Below, piece by piece: positions 1 to 10,731 of a stretch of DNA of 64,000 nucleotides (position 1 is the stretch's first letter; each line of letters opens with the position of its first letter). Made by a program: the position numbers and the translations under genes. The DNA is from Pleurodeles waltl. Taxonomy: Eukaryota; Chordata; Amphibia; Caudata; Salamandridae. The stretch covers positions 425,089,776-425,153,775 of the forward strand of contig NC_090442.1 in assembly GCF_031143425.1 (NCBI RefSeq), given 5' to 3'. The notes under the pieces were generated by a model. That model worked only from the letters and a program-made list of their open reading frames with translations. It made no database searches and was not told the origin of the DNA.

Positions 1-480
1 TCTCATACTCACAGATCAATTCACACACCCACTCACTGACCCACAAAATCACTACCACACCCAGTCACAGACCCACAAAGCCACTCACACACCCATTTAC
101 ACTCCTACACAACCACTCACATACCCACTCACATACCCATACAGACACTCACACACCCAATCATAGACCCACAAAACCACTTGCACATCCACTCACAGAC
201 CCACACAGCCACTCATATACCCACTTACAGACCCACACACACACACCCTAATCATACCCACTTATACACCCAAATAACCACTCTCATACCAACTCACACA
301 CCTATACAGCCCTTTACACACCCACTCACATACCACAAAACCACTCACATACCCACAAAACCACTCACATACCCAATCACAGACCCACACAGCCACTCAC
401 ACACCCACTCATATGCTTACACACCCACACAACCACACACACCCAGTAACACCCTTATAGCCACTCATAGACTTACAGCA
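1..480. repeat. Simple repeat built on CACTCACA/ACCCACA units
   Basis: The first 480 bases are an imperfect array of short C/A-rich words such as CACTCACAGACCCACA, variously phased, on the plus strand. The repeat runs off the left edge of the window, so its full length is unknown. The open reading frame across it encodes only a His/Thr/Pro-rich low-complexity peptide and is not a gene. The array stops abruptly near position 480, where unique sequence begins. Confidence 0.9.
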
Positions 481-599
481 TGAGGTTGGCTGCATGTGGG
501 GGTTTAGCTGCAGGGACTGGCTACAACCATACCCTGTGGCAAACCCCCCTCTCTGTGTGATGCCGGTTGGATTAACGTGTAGTAATTAAATATCACCTT

Positions 600-980
600 G
601 GATTAAAAAAAACTTAGAAATTCACTGAAGAAGCCAAAGGTTACAGGGACGTTAAAGTTAACATAGATTTTTTTTTTTTTACTTAGAAATTCACTAAAAA
701 ACAAAGGTTATAGGGATGTCATAGTTAGGTTCAGATTTTACACATCCAAAATCAGAGAAATTCAGCAGTTATAGTTATACTTATCTCAAGAAACTGTAAC
801 TATGACCTAAGGTAACTATAACTCACACCCTTGCCATGCACTGCTAATTACCCCACTTATTACATCATTCATGGCATCTTCTAAAGCATAATTGATAATA
901 TCACTGCAATATTTGAAATAAAATTATTGATGAGGAAACGGTGCATGGCTGGTGCACTAGTTATAGTTACCTTAGGCTGT
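600..980. repeat. MITE-like inverted repeat with an internal direct duplication
   Basis: CCTAAGGTAACTATAACT at 806-823 is exactly inverted at 959-976. A second inner pair, GCCATGCAC at 833-841 and GTGCATGGC at 941-949, extends the stem, giving a fold-back of about 170 bases. Just upstream, two imperfect direct copies of a roughly 70-base segment (about 610-665 and 682-735, sharing TTAGAAATTCACT and CAAAGGTTA) are separated by a T-run. There is no coding content. This looks like part of a non-autonomous DNA transposon, but I could not fix its ends or target duplication. Confidence 0.45.
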
Positions 981-2562
981 GACCACCAGGGCATATTGTT
1001 ATCTCATTGTTTCTTTCCAATGCATAGTTATGGGGACTCTTTCGTAAATTTCTCTTGAGTTCTCCCTGGAACCTCCTGTGTTTCCCTGCTCACTCTCGCT
1101 CCTCCTCGCTGTCTTTTGACTCTTCCTTCTCCCACTTTCTGGCGCACCACACCTTCTGCATCTCATTGTCTTTTTTTTTTTTAATGTATTTGTTTTTTCT
1201 CAAGGGCCCAGCAGATGCAAAGTACTGCAGGGCCACTCGCAATCTTCCTATTCATCTTCCCCTACCCCGCCCCACACTTGATCACTTCGGACTTCCCTGA
1301 CTCCACTTCCCGATGCTCTGGCTATACTAACTATCCCACTCCTGTGATATTTTATCATTTTTTTATTTATTATACAACGGCCTGGCACTTCACATTGACG
1401 TTCTATTAAGTTTTTCTACATTTTAATTCACCATTCTCACATGGCTGTCCACCCTGTTAGAGAGTTAAATTAAACGTAAAAGGGCCGGCATGTACTATAA
1501 TGACACATGCATGTGTATTGGCATAAACATGGATTTGGTTTTAACAGAAAACCAATTGAAAAATATTGTAGAAATCAGTGTGCATGTGCTCGAGAAAAAG
1601 CATTAGCAAAGCCATTGCCACATTCGTTTAGTGCCAAGGCATTTTGGCTTTATCCATTGCTTCTTTTGATTGCAGCTGGCATTTTTAAATGTTTTTGTCA
1701 ATACTTCAGTGTTCCTGAAGGTTGTCAAAACACAGAAATGCGCAACTGCGAGTCTGACCATACCGTTGCCTCATAGTAGTTATTTGTTTGTCACATCAGA
1801 GTGCCATCCTGTGGTCAGGCTGGTCTAATGGGATAGACAAAAAGCAATTAGACACACACATGTTAATATATGGGCACTTGGTCATAGATTCAAAGCCACG
1901 TAGTTTCGGTATTTCAGCACGCCTACATTAAAAGTCTGATTATGAGTGGCTCGGTTAAATCTGAACAGTATAAGCATGGGTCAGAATTACCAGTTTACTT
2001 GTATTTAATGCATCAGATAATTATCGGATGTCTTAATTGCCTCAACCTTCGTTACATTTTGGCAGATTGACCTACCGTAATCCAACAGGGAAAATGCATA
2101 TACTATTTATGGTATCATGCGTAATTTGGTTCGTTAAACCCCACAATCCACGTTATTCCCTCCAAACTCATAATAGGTGTTATTTACTGCTCCTGACAAG
2201 TAACGTATCCCAGGGTATCGTTATTTTGCAGGTGTGTTAAATAACACCTAATGGAACTGGCTACGGGTTTCTGGGCAGATTCTCGGCACCATCACTTATA
2301 ATTTAACAGTGTAAGTACTGCCAATAACAATACCGCCACCAAAAGCAACACCACCATAACCATCACCAATTCCACCATGACAACAAATGCTTTATTTTGA
2401 CAAATTTCCATAAAAGCACAAATATAAAGTATTTATTTACAAATAAAAGAAAACAATTCATTATATGACATATAGAAAATGAAACTAAAATAGCACACAT
2501 CACAATTAAAACACGCAAAAATTACCCCAAAAAATAAGTCCTAAGAGCTGAAAACCATCATA
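981..2562. other. No gene recognised
   Basis: No recognisable coding, RNA or transposon signal. A T-run lies near 1170, and a short stretch of imperfect ACC/CAC triplets lies near 2320-2385. The open frames of 60-90 codons here show no conserved motif and no supporting context. Confidence 0.6.
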
Positions 2563-2764
2563 CAGGGAGTGCAGAATTATTAGGCAAATGAGTATTTTGA
2601 CCACATCATCCGCTTCATGCATGTTGTCTTACTCCAAGCTGTATAGGCTCGAAAGCCTACTACCAATTAAGCATATTAGGTGATGTGCATCTCTGTAATG
2701 AGAAGGGGTGTGGTCTAATGACATCAACACCCTATATCAGGTGTGCATAATTATTAGGCAACTT
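2563..2764 (+). repeat. Left IR/DR end of the Tc1-like element
   Basis: The outer copy is at 2563-2587 and the inner copy at 2743-2764, both in the same orientation and sharing the core ATTATTAGGCAA. Spacing between the repeats is about 155 bp. This resembles the IR/DR arrangement known from Sleeping-Beauty-type elements, where both sites bind transposase. Confidence 0.85.
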
Positions 2765-2780
2765 CCTTTCCTTTGGCAAA

Positions 2781-3797
2781 ATGGGTCAAAAGAAGGACTT
2801 GACAGGCTCAGAAAAGTCAAAAATAGAGAGATATCTTGCAGAGGGATGCAGCACTCTTAAAATTGCAAAGCTTCTGAAGCGTGATCATCGAACAATCAAG
2901 CGTTTCATTCAAAATAGTCAACAGGGTCGCAAGAAGCGTGTGGAAAAACCAAGGCGCAAAATAACTGCCCATGAACTGAGAAAATTCAAGCGTGCAGCTG
3001 CCACGATGCCACTTGCCACCAGTTTGGCCATATTTCAGAGCTGCAACATCACTGGAGTGCTCAAAAGCACAAGGTGTGCAATACTCAGAGACATGGCCAA
3101 GGTAAGAAAGGCTGAAAGACGACCACCACTGAACAAGACACACAAACTGAAACGTCAAGACTGGGCCAAGAAATATCTCAAGACTGATTTTTCTAAGGTT
3201 TTATGGACTGTTGAAATGAGAGTGAGTCTTGATGGGCCAGATGGATGGGCCCGTGGCTGGATTGGTAAAGGGCAGAGAGCTCCAGTCCGACTCAGACGCC
3301 AGCAAGGTGGAGGTGGAGTACTGGTTTGGGCTGGTATCATCAAAGATGAGCTTGTGGGGCCTTTTCGGGTTGAGGATGGAGTCAAGCTCAACTCCCAGTC
3401 CTACTGCCAGTTCCTGGAAGACACCTTCTTCAAGCAGTGGTACAGGAAGATGTCTGCATCCTTCAAGAAAAACATGATTTTCATGCAGGACAATGCTCCA
3501 TCACACGCGTCCAAGTACTCCACAGCGTGGCTGGCAAGAAAGGGTATAAAATAAGGAAATCTAATGACATGGCCTCCTTGTTCACCTGATCTGAACCCCA
3601 TTGAGAACCTGTGGTCCATCATCAAATGTGAGATTTACAAGGAGGGAAAACAGTACACCTCTCTGAACAGTGTCTGGGAGGCTGTGGTTGCTGCTGCACG
3701 CAATGTTGATGGTGAACAGATCAAAACACTGACAGAATCCATGGATGGCAGGCTTTTGAGTGTCCTTGCAAAGAAAGGTGGCTATATTGGTCACTGA
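2781..3797 (+). pseudogene. Tc1-like transposase, DD37E-type spacing, one nonsense codon
   Basis: It would cut and paste the surrounding element. The frame opens at ATG 2781 (MGQKKDLTGSEKSK). Residues 1-110 form helix-turn-helix regions for end binding (STLKIAKLLKRDHRTIKRF). The DDE domain follows. Where the first catalytic Asp is expected the sequence reads LWTVEM, with Val. The second Asp is present in FMQDNAPSH and the Glu in NPIENLW. An in-frame TAA at 3552-3554 interrupts an otherwise open frame that resumes to the TGA ending at 3797. Counting the stop as one position, 37 residues separate the second Asp from the Glu, so the spacing is DD37E, not the common DD34E. About 339 codons is a normal Tc1 length. 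Two inactivating changes make this copy dead. Confidence 0.93.
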
Positions 3798-3913
3798 TTT
3801 GTTTTTGTTTTGTTTTTGAATGTCAGAAATGTATATTTGTGAATGTTGAGATGTTATATTGGTTTCACTGGTAATAATAAATAATTGAAATCGGTATATA
3901 TTTGTTTTTTGTT

Positions 3914-4125
3914 AAGTTGCCTAATAATTATGCACAGTAATAGTCACCTGCACACACAGATATCCCCCTAACATAGCTAAAACTAAAAACAAACTAAAAA
4001 CTACTTCCAAAAATATTCAGCTTTGATATTTATGAGTTTTTTGGGTTCATTGAGAACATGGTTGTTGTTCAATAATAAAATTAATCCTCAAAAATACAAC
4101 TTGCCTAATAATTCTGCACTCCCTG
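3914..4125 (-). repeat. Right IR/DR end of the Tc1-like element
   Basis: This is a mirror image of the left end. The inner copy at 3914-3935 and the outer copy at 4101-4125 share TTGCCTAATAAT, and each is a perfect inverse of its left partner. Confidence 0.85.
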
Positions 4126-4310
4126 TATATACAAATTAACCGAATGCATATTTGTAGAAACACAAGTAGAGATTGACCTACAAATGTAAGATAAAATAAA
4201 ATATTAACAAGATACATAGCAAAGCAGTGCATATTTCTTCAACTTCAAACATAGAAAAGATTGACCCCTGAGTGTAAATCCTAGAGAAATCCTCAATTTT
4301 ACAAGGCCAC

Positions 4311-7300
4311 TTAGACAGAGGAGCTTTTACTCAAGCACATTCTCTGCTGGGTTCTCCACATCATTAATAAGTAGCGGGACATGGAAAACTCTGAATTATG
4401 TTCATTTTTAAAATCCACAATGCCAAATTCTCTGACCTCAAGATTTTGGCAGATGGGTACAAGCCATCTCCGTCTTCCCAAATGGTAGGCAGGACAGAAA
4501 AAAATAATATGCCCCTCCATCTCCTCCTTTAGGCTGCACATTGGGCATAAAAAATCTCCCTCTGCAGGCAGGCTACCCCACTTGCAGTAAAAGATGCAAG
4601 GGGAAGTGTGCCATACCTGAATTGTAAATACAGCTTCCTCTCGGAGGGGTTCAACCTCGTTGAAAAAACATGCAAACCTAAATACATCTTTAAATAGGAG
4701 AAATCCACACGTAAGTGTACTGCTTGAAACAAGCTCAAATAATTACACCCCCTTAAATTGCTTATATTTTCCTTTGAGAGTTGATTTTTTTAATTGATTA
4801 CCCATCTTTATAAGGGTCTTTCTCACATGTCTAACCCAGGGCATACCTCCCGATTCCGGAATGCCCAGGACTTTCTGCAGCCCCTCTCGATAGGTTGCAA
4901 GCTCCTCGGTTGACCAGTTACGCTTCCAGAACAACCGGGGCATCACCCCCGAAACCTTTCAGAATGGTCTGACATCCATATCCATCCTATTAGGAATCAA
5001 TGGGGTGCTAATTCGGAGCCATACAAACTGACACAAAAAACCATTTTCCACAATTTGCAGTCTGCCCTTATCCTTATGGCCCCACAGTTCTGCTCGATAA
5101 AGAGATGAACCCAGGACTGTTGTTTACATATCTGAATGACAGGCGCTAGAGGATGAAAGCAAGACCTTTCAATGCTGTGGTCAAAGGCACTGTATTCTGC
5201 GTCAGTCTAAGTTTACATTTGACTATGTGGCGGGTTCAATCAAGATTTTCTGTTAGGGTCAATCCCAAATAGTAAAAAATCTAAACTTGCTCGAAATGGA
5301 TCCCTAGCAACTTTGTGTTTGGTCTCATGCTCAGATAAGGATTCAGGACCATATGTTTGGTTTTGGCTACATTTATTTCAAGTCCTTTCTTGGAGCAAAC
5401 ATTTGTAAAGTGATTTAAGATCTTATGGAGCCCCATGGGTGTTTCAATAATAGTAGGGTGTAATCTGCAAACATCAGGGCCGGTACCTTACTGTTGGCCA
5501 GACAGGGTGCGTCTTTATCACAATTATTCAAAACAATTATTAAATCATTACCATTTAAAATGAAAAGCTTTGGAGCCAGAATGCACTCCTGCCTTACACC
5601 TCTACTGATAGGGAAGGCTTCCGTCAACTCTCCCAGCTTTCCATAATGGACCTGAGCATTATTATAGCAGTGGAGTTTTATAATGGAAGCTAGGAGGTCA
5701 CCAGGTACCCCCATGTCTGCCAGAACATACCAGAGTGTAGACCTTGGAACCAAATCAAAAGCCAAACGTAAGTCTACAAAGGCAAAATATAAACGACCAC
5801 ATTCAAGAGTTATAACTTTTCAGTAAAGGAGTTGGAGTCTAAAAATCTCATCTACTGTTCTGGTGCATTCCCTAAACTACGCCTGGAGGGGGGGATAAAA
5901 TTCTGTCCTTTACCCAAATTAACAACTGCTCCAATACAACTCTACTAAATAACTTTTGGGAGCTGTCAATGAAACTAATTGGGTGGTAGTTGCAGGGGTC
6001 AGAGAGAGAGAGCCTTTCTTGTGATTTGGCATTATTTCTGCCCCCGCTCATGTTACCGGTATAGGAGCCCCTAATAGAATAGAATTAAATAGATTTAAAA
6101 ATGAATGTACTCAAACCTGTACCTCCCCCTTATATATATCTCCAGGTATCTTGTTGAGATCAGGGGTTTTGCTAGAAACTATCCTCAACATCGCCCATCT
6201 TACCTCGGACAGTGTTATTGGTACATTTGCCATTTGTGACTCCTCAAGCAGCGGTGTTGACACAACTTTCGTTTGTGACTCCTCGTACTCCACCCTACTA
6301 TGTCTCCTTGCACCCTTGATCAGTACCCTCATTGTTGCTGGGGATGTAGGAGTTTGAGATGTGAGCAACATCAGCAGCGGCTGGGACATTCACCTCTACT
6401 GGCAACAACCATCGTTTGACCCTGTTGCTACCAGATTGCAAAAGGCTTGCTTATCACATTCTTTGGCTGCTTCAAGTAGCCCTTCCCACTATCTCCTGTC
6501 CTAGCCTTTTTTTGCTTCACTAATGCACTTCTTAAATGCTGTTCTCATCTTTCTTACTTCTCCCTTGTTCTGTGTCCGTATAGATAACATAAGGACAGCC
6601 CTAGCAGCCCTACAAGCCTCATTGTACCAAGACACTGGGGCCTTCCTCCTGAAGGCCTTTTTTGTTGTTATATTAAAATAATCCCTAAATTTAGCAAATA
6701 GATTATTGTGAATGGTACATACTTGTTCTGAACAATCACCCTGAGCCACATCCCGCTTTATAGATTCGAGCTGTTCTATGCTGTGTTCAACAATCCTATG
6801 CATCCCTTGGAGCTGTTCCCTGGAAGTGGTTATAGAGGCCCATTTGACAGAACGTTGACTACTGGAAATTTGCAGCCTATGATTGAATGGTTCATCTGTG
6901 CTACTCGTCTCCTTCACTGATGGACATTCTATAAAAAGAGCCAGAGCATTATGTTCACTATCCCCTCTGTCCAGTACCACCATATCATTAATATGCGGCC
7001 AAACCCTTACATCCACCAGGATGTAATTGATAAGGCTAGTTTATGGGGTCCAATTGAAAGTGTTTCTCCCTTCTTTATCAGATAGAGTCCTGCCATTTGC
7101 TGCCCTCAAAACCTGATTCAATGTTAGTGCATTAATTTATACTTCAAGGGTACTCCACTTTCTAATAGGCGGTATTCCCAACGGAAGGATTATCCAAGCA
7201 ACATTCTTGTCATATGATATGGGGACAGAGTAAGAATCCAATGGTTCAAAACTGACAGTTAAAGTCTCTTCACATGAGCTTGACTACTCCACCAGTGCAT

Positions 7301-7791
7301 TAGTCATGTGCATATTTAATAGCTCAAAGGTTGAGGAATCAGTATTGAGCCCCACAAGCCTTATATAAACATTATAAGTACAAACACACAATGGCTCGAA
7401 ACTTAGAGAAACACAAAGAATGTCATCCGAGGGGAACTTTACTTCTTGTGCCCTACAACTGAGAGTTGTGCTACCCAAATCATTAAACCACCTGAAGGCC
7501 TCCCCTTTCACCCTCGTAACAGCTAGCATACTATAACTAGTGTAGCCAGACCGATGGACGAGCCTGATCGACCAGATCTCCTAGAAAAGAAGCAGCATCT
7601 ATAAACTCACCCCATTCTGGGATGTCTACTTTATTATACAACCCCGCCACATTCCATGGTACAAGTCTCATCAGTTTTGCAGGAAATTCTTTCACGAGTT
7701 CAGCGTGATGCTGTAGGAGAGATCTAACTGCCTCCGGGCTATTGTGTGAAATCTGAGTCCAATATCTTAGAAATTTGTGCCCTTTTGGCAC
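4311..7791 (-). pseudogene. LINE copy A ORF2: APE endonuclease and reverse transcriptase fragments
   Basis: Fragments run in order on the minus strand. At 7791-7537 the endonuclease begins (RLVPWNVAGLYNKVDIPEW). At 7529-7284 is a middle piece. At 7016-6501 the endonuclease ends (DSEHNALALF) and the linker includes WYNEACRAARA. At 6389-6111 is the start of the RT (SEVRWAMLRIVSSKTPDLN). At 5765-5415 is the RT core with GVRQEC and MFADYTLLLL, where the catalytic FADD box reads FADY. At 4946-4311 is the C-terminal region with a Cys/His block (FFCPAYHLGRR). At least five frame changes and a lost catalytic Asp make it inactive. Confidence 0.85.
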
Positions 7792-7799
7792 ATCTTTCC

Positions 7800-8364
7800 C
7801 TGTGCCAAAAGATTATTGTGATCAAAGTGAGTGAGACTATGTTGCTGCAACCAACCAATAGTTCCAGCTCTCAAATTTTCCAGTGGGTCAAGTGAGGGGA
7901 TACCATGCAGATCAAACACCTTCTCCCCACTTTTCTTGCTTGTTGGTGGTGGACGCCTTTTCTTTTCTTTTCCCTTCTTTTCTTCAGTTTTTTCTGTGCA
8001 CTTCGTCTTTTTCTTTCTCCTGGTTTCCGTGCTGTCTTCTTGCTGGTTTCCATGTTGTCTTCTTTCTGTTCCTTTTTCCCAGCATGCCTTTTCCTTTTAT
8101 ACTGCTACTTTTTTCCCATTCTTTTCTATGGGCCTTTCCCAGTCCAAGATGGTCTTGTTTTCCCTTCCTGTGTTGTCACTTCCTGTCTTCCAGTATATAA
8201 GTCAATCAGTCCTGATCTGCTTTACATGGCAAACACTTCCTTCTGGTGGTGATCCCAGCGCATGTTTGTCGTGTTTTCTCCAGTTCCAGTTTTCAGCTCT
8301 TTCAAATCCTTCAGTCAAAGGTGAGAAGCATCGTGCAGATTGTGACAGCACCAGTCTAGGATAG
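7800..8364. other. T/C-rich segment inside LINE copy A, possible LTR-like insertion
   Basis: Between the ORF1 and ORF2 remnants lies a pyrimidine-rich plus-strand stretch (about 7905-8200) followed by a TATA-like CCAGTATATAAGTCAATCAG near 8192. It does not resemble the LINE on either side, and LINE ORFs are usually close together, so it may be an inserted LTR fragment. I could not find matching target duplications. The 177-codon open frame here is low complexity and not taken as a gene. Confidence 0.3.
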
Positions 8365-8594
8365 CTAGTTTATCACCACACAATCACCCTGCTGATCGAC
8401 TAGCCGTGAACCCAACCAGGCCACCCTTTGTGTTAAAAGAATACAATTTGCCATTGCATGATAAAATTTTCTATACCGAATTAGCCAATTTAAGCACTTG
8501 TTGGTAAGTTCTTCCTGATTCTCTCTCTGTGCCTGGCGCAAGCGAGACACACCTGCTAAAACTCACACCTAAGGGCAGCATGCAGGTGAGAGAT

Positions 8595-9409
8595 TTATGA
8601 CAGGTTGCTTTTTGAAATTGAGTTGGACAGTGGCGATCTTAGACCCACCCTCACCTTCCCCCTCAAAGAGTCTAAAACACTCTCAGGCCTGATAACAGCA
8701 GGGACAGAACCTTGTGGACAGTTTGTTGTTATGTGTCCCTTATGAGTACAACGAGTATCTTTGGCCTCAGACTGCAGGGTCATATTCCCTTCCCTTACCA
8801 GAGGTGTAGGATTACATATACTTCCAACCAGGGGAGCCCCTCGGGCCAAAGCAATTTGTTGCAATTGCTCATTCTGTGATGGCTTAAAATGGATGATTTC
8901 CTTCTCAATCACTGCCAGCCAGGCCAGGATTGAAGCAAATCCGGTCTTCAGAATGTCTATGACCTTCGTTAAACATACCTCCAGTAAATCATTATCCCAA
9001 TGAGGAATAGGTCGGGCCTCCTTTTGTGCTGGAGGTTTGCAGTCAACTTTGCCAACTCATGGCAACTGTTTTTCCCTGGAGGTGCCCTCTTGACTGTTTT
9101 TCTAAGTTATTACAGTTATTACAGTAGCACCTGTTGCTGAAACGTCAATACAGGGGCTAGTGGTTGGAACTAATTGGGCAGATTGATCCAATATCTCTTC
9201 TGATGGTATAAAACTTAAGGAGTCCTGGATTAAAGGCAATCCATGGGAGAGCTCACCCTTGACCCTACCCCGAGGACAGCCTCCTTTCTGTTAGGGTGAT
9301 TTTCATGGATATAATCCCTACAGCACGCTGCAGCATTTTGTCAATACTTGTTGCAGGGTGGGAGTGGTCGAGATAGTAAAGTCCCCAAAACCCTTCCTCT
9401 TTCCCATGC
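8595..9409 (-). pseudogene. LINE copy A ORF1 remnant
   Basis: ORF1 proteins of LINEs bind RNA and act as chaperones. A plausible start lies at 9409 (MGKRKGFWGLYYLDH). The frame is interrupted near 9110 and resumes to 8595. Toward the C terminus CTHKGHITTNC matches the second half of a CCHC knuckle (C-X4-H-X4-C). The first Cys position, three residues before, is Asp. There is no coiled coil that I can support by eye. Its position, directly upstream of the endonuclease start on the same strand, supports the assignment. It is not functional. Confidence 0.55.
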
Positions 9410-9839
9410 TGCCACTTGAGAACCTAACTCATATATAAAACTGCAATGTTTACCTTGGAAGAGAGAAAAAACTCAGTATCGCTATACCGTAAGGTGCAAT
9501 ACAGTATCACTGCAGCGGTGCCCAGAGGATCAAAACGATGAAACAGTAATCTTGAGGAATCTGAATCCACACTTACCCCCTGGAAACGTACAACAAAGCA
9601 TCAAAGGATGGACCCAGCCCAGCCTCGTCAGGCTGCAGGCGGGCAGACGGAATAAAAAAGTTTGAAAACCACTGCCATAGGCAGAAAGGTGGACGAAAGC
9701 ACTAACCAGCAATGCATTTGACAGTCTGGCTGGGCTGTAGTTTTTAACAACACTTCACGGCCCAAAAAACTTTATCTGTTTTAGATTATCCCAACCACAG
9801 CTTCAAACCACCCTTAAACAGACTTACCTGACAACGCCG

Positions 9840-10259
9840 TAAACCACAAAAAACCCTTGTGCTCAATAACTCAGAAACTCAAAAAGCACCATGATAAAGT
9901 CATGACATAGGCAGAGATAACAAAGCTACCTCACACCCAGAAAAACAAGCCCAATTAAATACTCCTAAAATGTCTTTTAATATCGCCCCAGAAATAGGGT
10001 GTCCTCAATCCAAACGCACACCTCTCTCCCTCAACCGGCCACAATCCTTCCGCAAACTTCTCCTTCCATGGGATCATAACCCCAAAAGTACTTACCAAAA
10101 AATGACACACCTACTATCTTACCTGATATGGTTACTGCCGCCAAACCCATGTCATTCTGGGCTATTATGAAATTAATTGCATCCTCCCTCCTATACCATG
10201 ACATGTGGGGAGCCTCAGCTCTTTTTACTGCCCCCGACTCAATAAAATCAGCCCAAGCC
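9840..10259 (-). pseudogene. DIRS-like tyrosine recombinase, N-terminal and partial catalytic region
   Basis: The enzyme would insert the circular DNA copy of the element. From 10259 leftward the frame reads AWADFIESGAV, then a helical core-binding region (EDAINFIIAQNDMGLAAVTI, GKYFWGYDPMEGE), then GHPISGAILKDILG. The first catalytic Arg box reads YHGAF-stop-VSELLS, with TGA at plus positions 9879-9881 in the place of the arginine codon. Another stop lies near 10018. The rest of the catalytic domain (the His/Arg and Tyr boxes) is not clearly readable further left. Joining the sequences across the MITE at 10261-10731 brings SYDRAWQS next to WADFIESG, as expected for one continuous protein. Confidence 0.65.
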
Positions 10260-10260
10260 T

Positions 10261-10731
10261 CAGGGGCAGCTCCTTCATTTTGGAGGAGCATAGCCCCCTC
10301 CCCCTGCCAGCAGTAGCAGCTTTCAAACCTTTTCCCAAAAAACGATAATAAACTGTTTATTATCATTTTTGGGAAAAGGGATGGGGCCACAGGGGTGACA
10401 AGCTGTGAGAAGGAGTGCACAGCACTCCTCCTCAGAGCGCATGTGTTTGGCCGGCCAAACATGCACAGTAGGCTCTCTCTAGCCCAGCAACACATTTGCC
10501 GGGGTGCAGAGAGCCTGCACAGGCTCCCAGTCTGCTCTGAGCAGTGTCAGGATTGGCCACATGGCAGTCTGGGAGCATGTGCCTGCCTGCAATCAGCAGA
10601 GGAGAGGAGCAGGGTGAGGTGTGGCGGGGCACAGCAGTGAGAAGGTAAGTGTTTATTTTTATTATTTTTTATTTAATTCCATTCCAACTGGGTGCCACAC
10701 TGACCGTACTGCTTCGGGCGAGCCGTGACTG
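10261..10731. mobile_element. hAT-type MITE inserted in the DIRS-like gene
   Basis: The 471-bp non-coding insert separates the RNase H from the recombinase of the host DIRS element. Flanks are CCAAGCCT (10253-10260) and CCAAGCCC (10732-10739), an 8-bp duplication with one mismatch, the size made by hAT transposases. Ends are imperfect inverted repeats (left CAGGGGCAGCTCC; right, read on the minus strand, CAGTCACGGCTCG). A 52-bp near-palindrome lies inside at 10328-10379. Open frames across it, up to 154 codons, are partly DIRS and partly insert and are not separate genes. Confidence 0.75.

Larger units (their letters stand above)
2563..4125 (+). mobile_element. Tc1/mariner DNA transposon, complete with termini
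   Basis: The element is 1563 bp and is bounded by perfect 25-bp inverted ends (2563-2587 and 4101-4125; the left end begins CAGGGAGTGCAG). A TA dinucleotide lies on each side (2561-2562, 4126-4127), which is the target duplication known for Tc1/mariner. A second pair of perfect 22-bp inverted copies lies inside (2743-2764, 3914-3935) and shares ATTATTAGGCAA with the outer ends, so each end carries two transposase-binding-like direct repeats (IR/DR organisation). The single gene between them is a transposase with a premature stop. The preserved ends suggest it could still be mobilised by an active relative. Confidence 0.95.
4240..9410 (-). mobile_element. LINE copy A, heavily decayed, both ORFs traceable
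   Basis: This is a non-LTR retrotransposon on the minus strand. Upstream lies an ORF1 remnant with half a zinc knuckle. Downstream is an ORF2 with an APE-type endonuclease start, linker, reverse transcriptase and C-terminal Cys/His region. The pieces match the better preserved copy B at 23.1-26.9 kb in order and sequence: both endonucleases open with WN(V/I)AGL, and both C termini carry a Cys/His block. Many stops and frameshifts separate the fragments, so this is an old insertion. I could not identify target duplications. The 3' limit is near 4240, just right of the Tc1-like element. The clade is not assigned; the APE-RT layout without an RNase H fits the Jockey/CR1/L2 type groups. Confidence 0.85.

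Noticed and set aside
181..483. 100-codon open frame in the left simple repeat
   Set aside because: Purely His/Thr/Pro-rich translation of the tandem repeat, with no domain and no start context.
7831..8364. 177-codon plus-strand open frame
   Set aside because: Phe/Ser/Leu-rich translation of a pyrimidine-rich tract; overlapping frames in the other phases are equally open, so it is composition and not coding.
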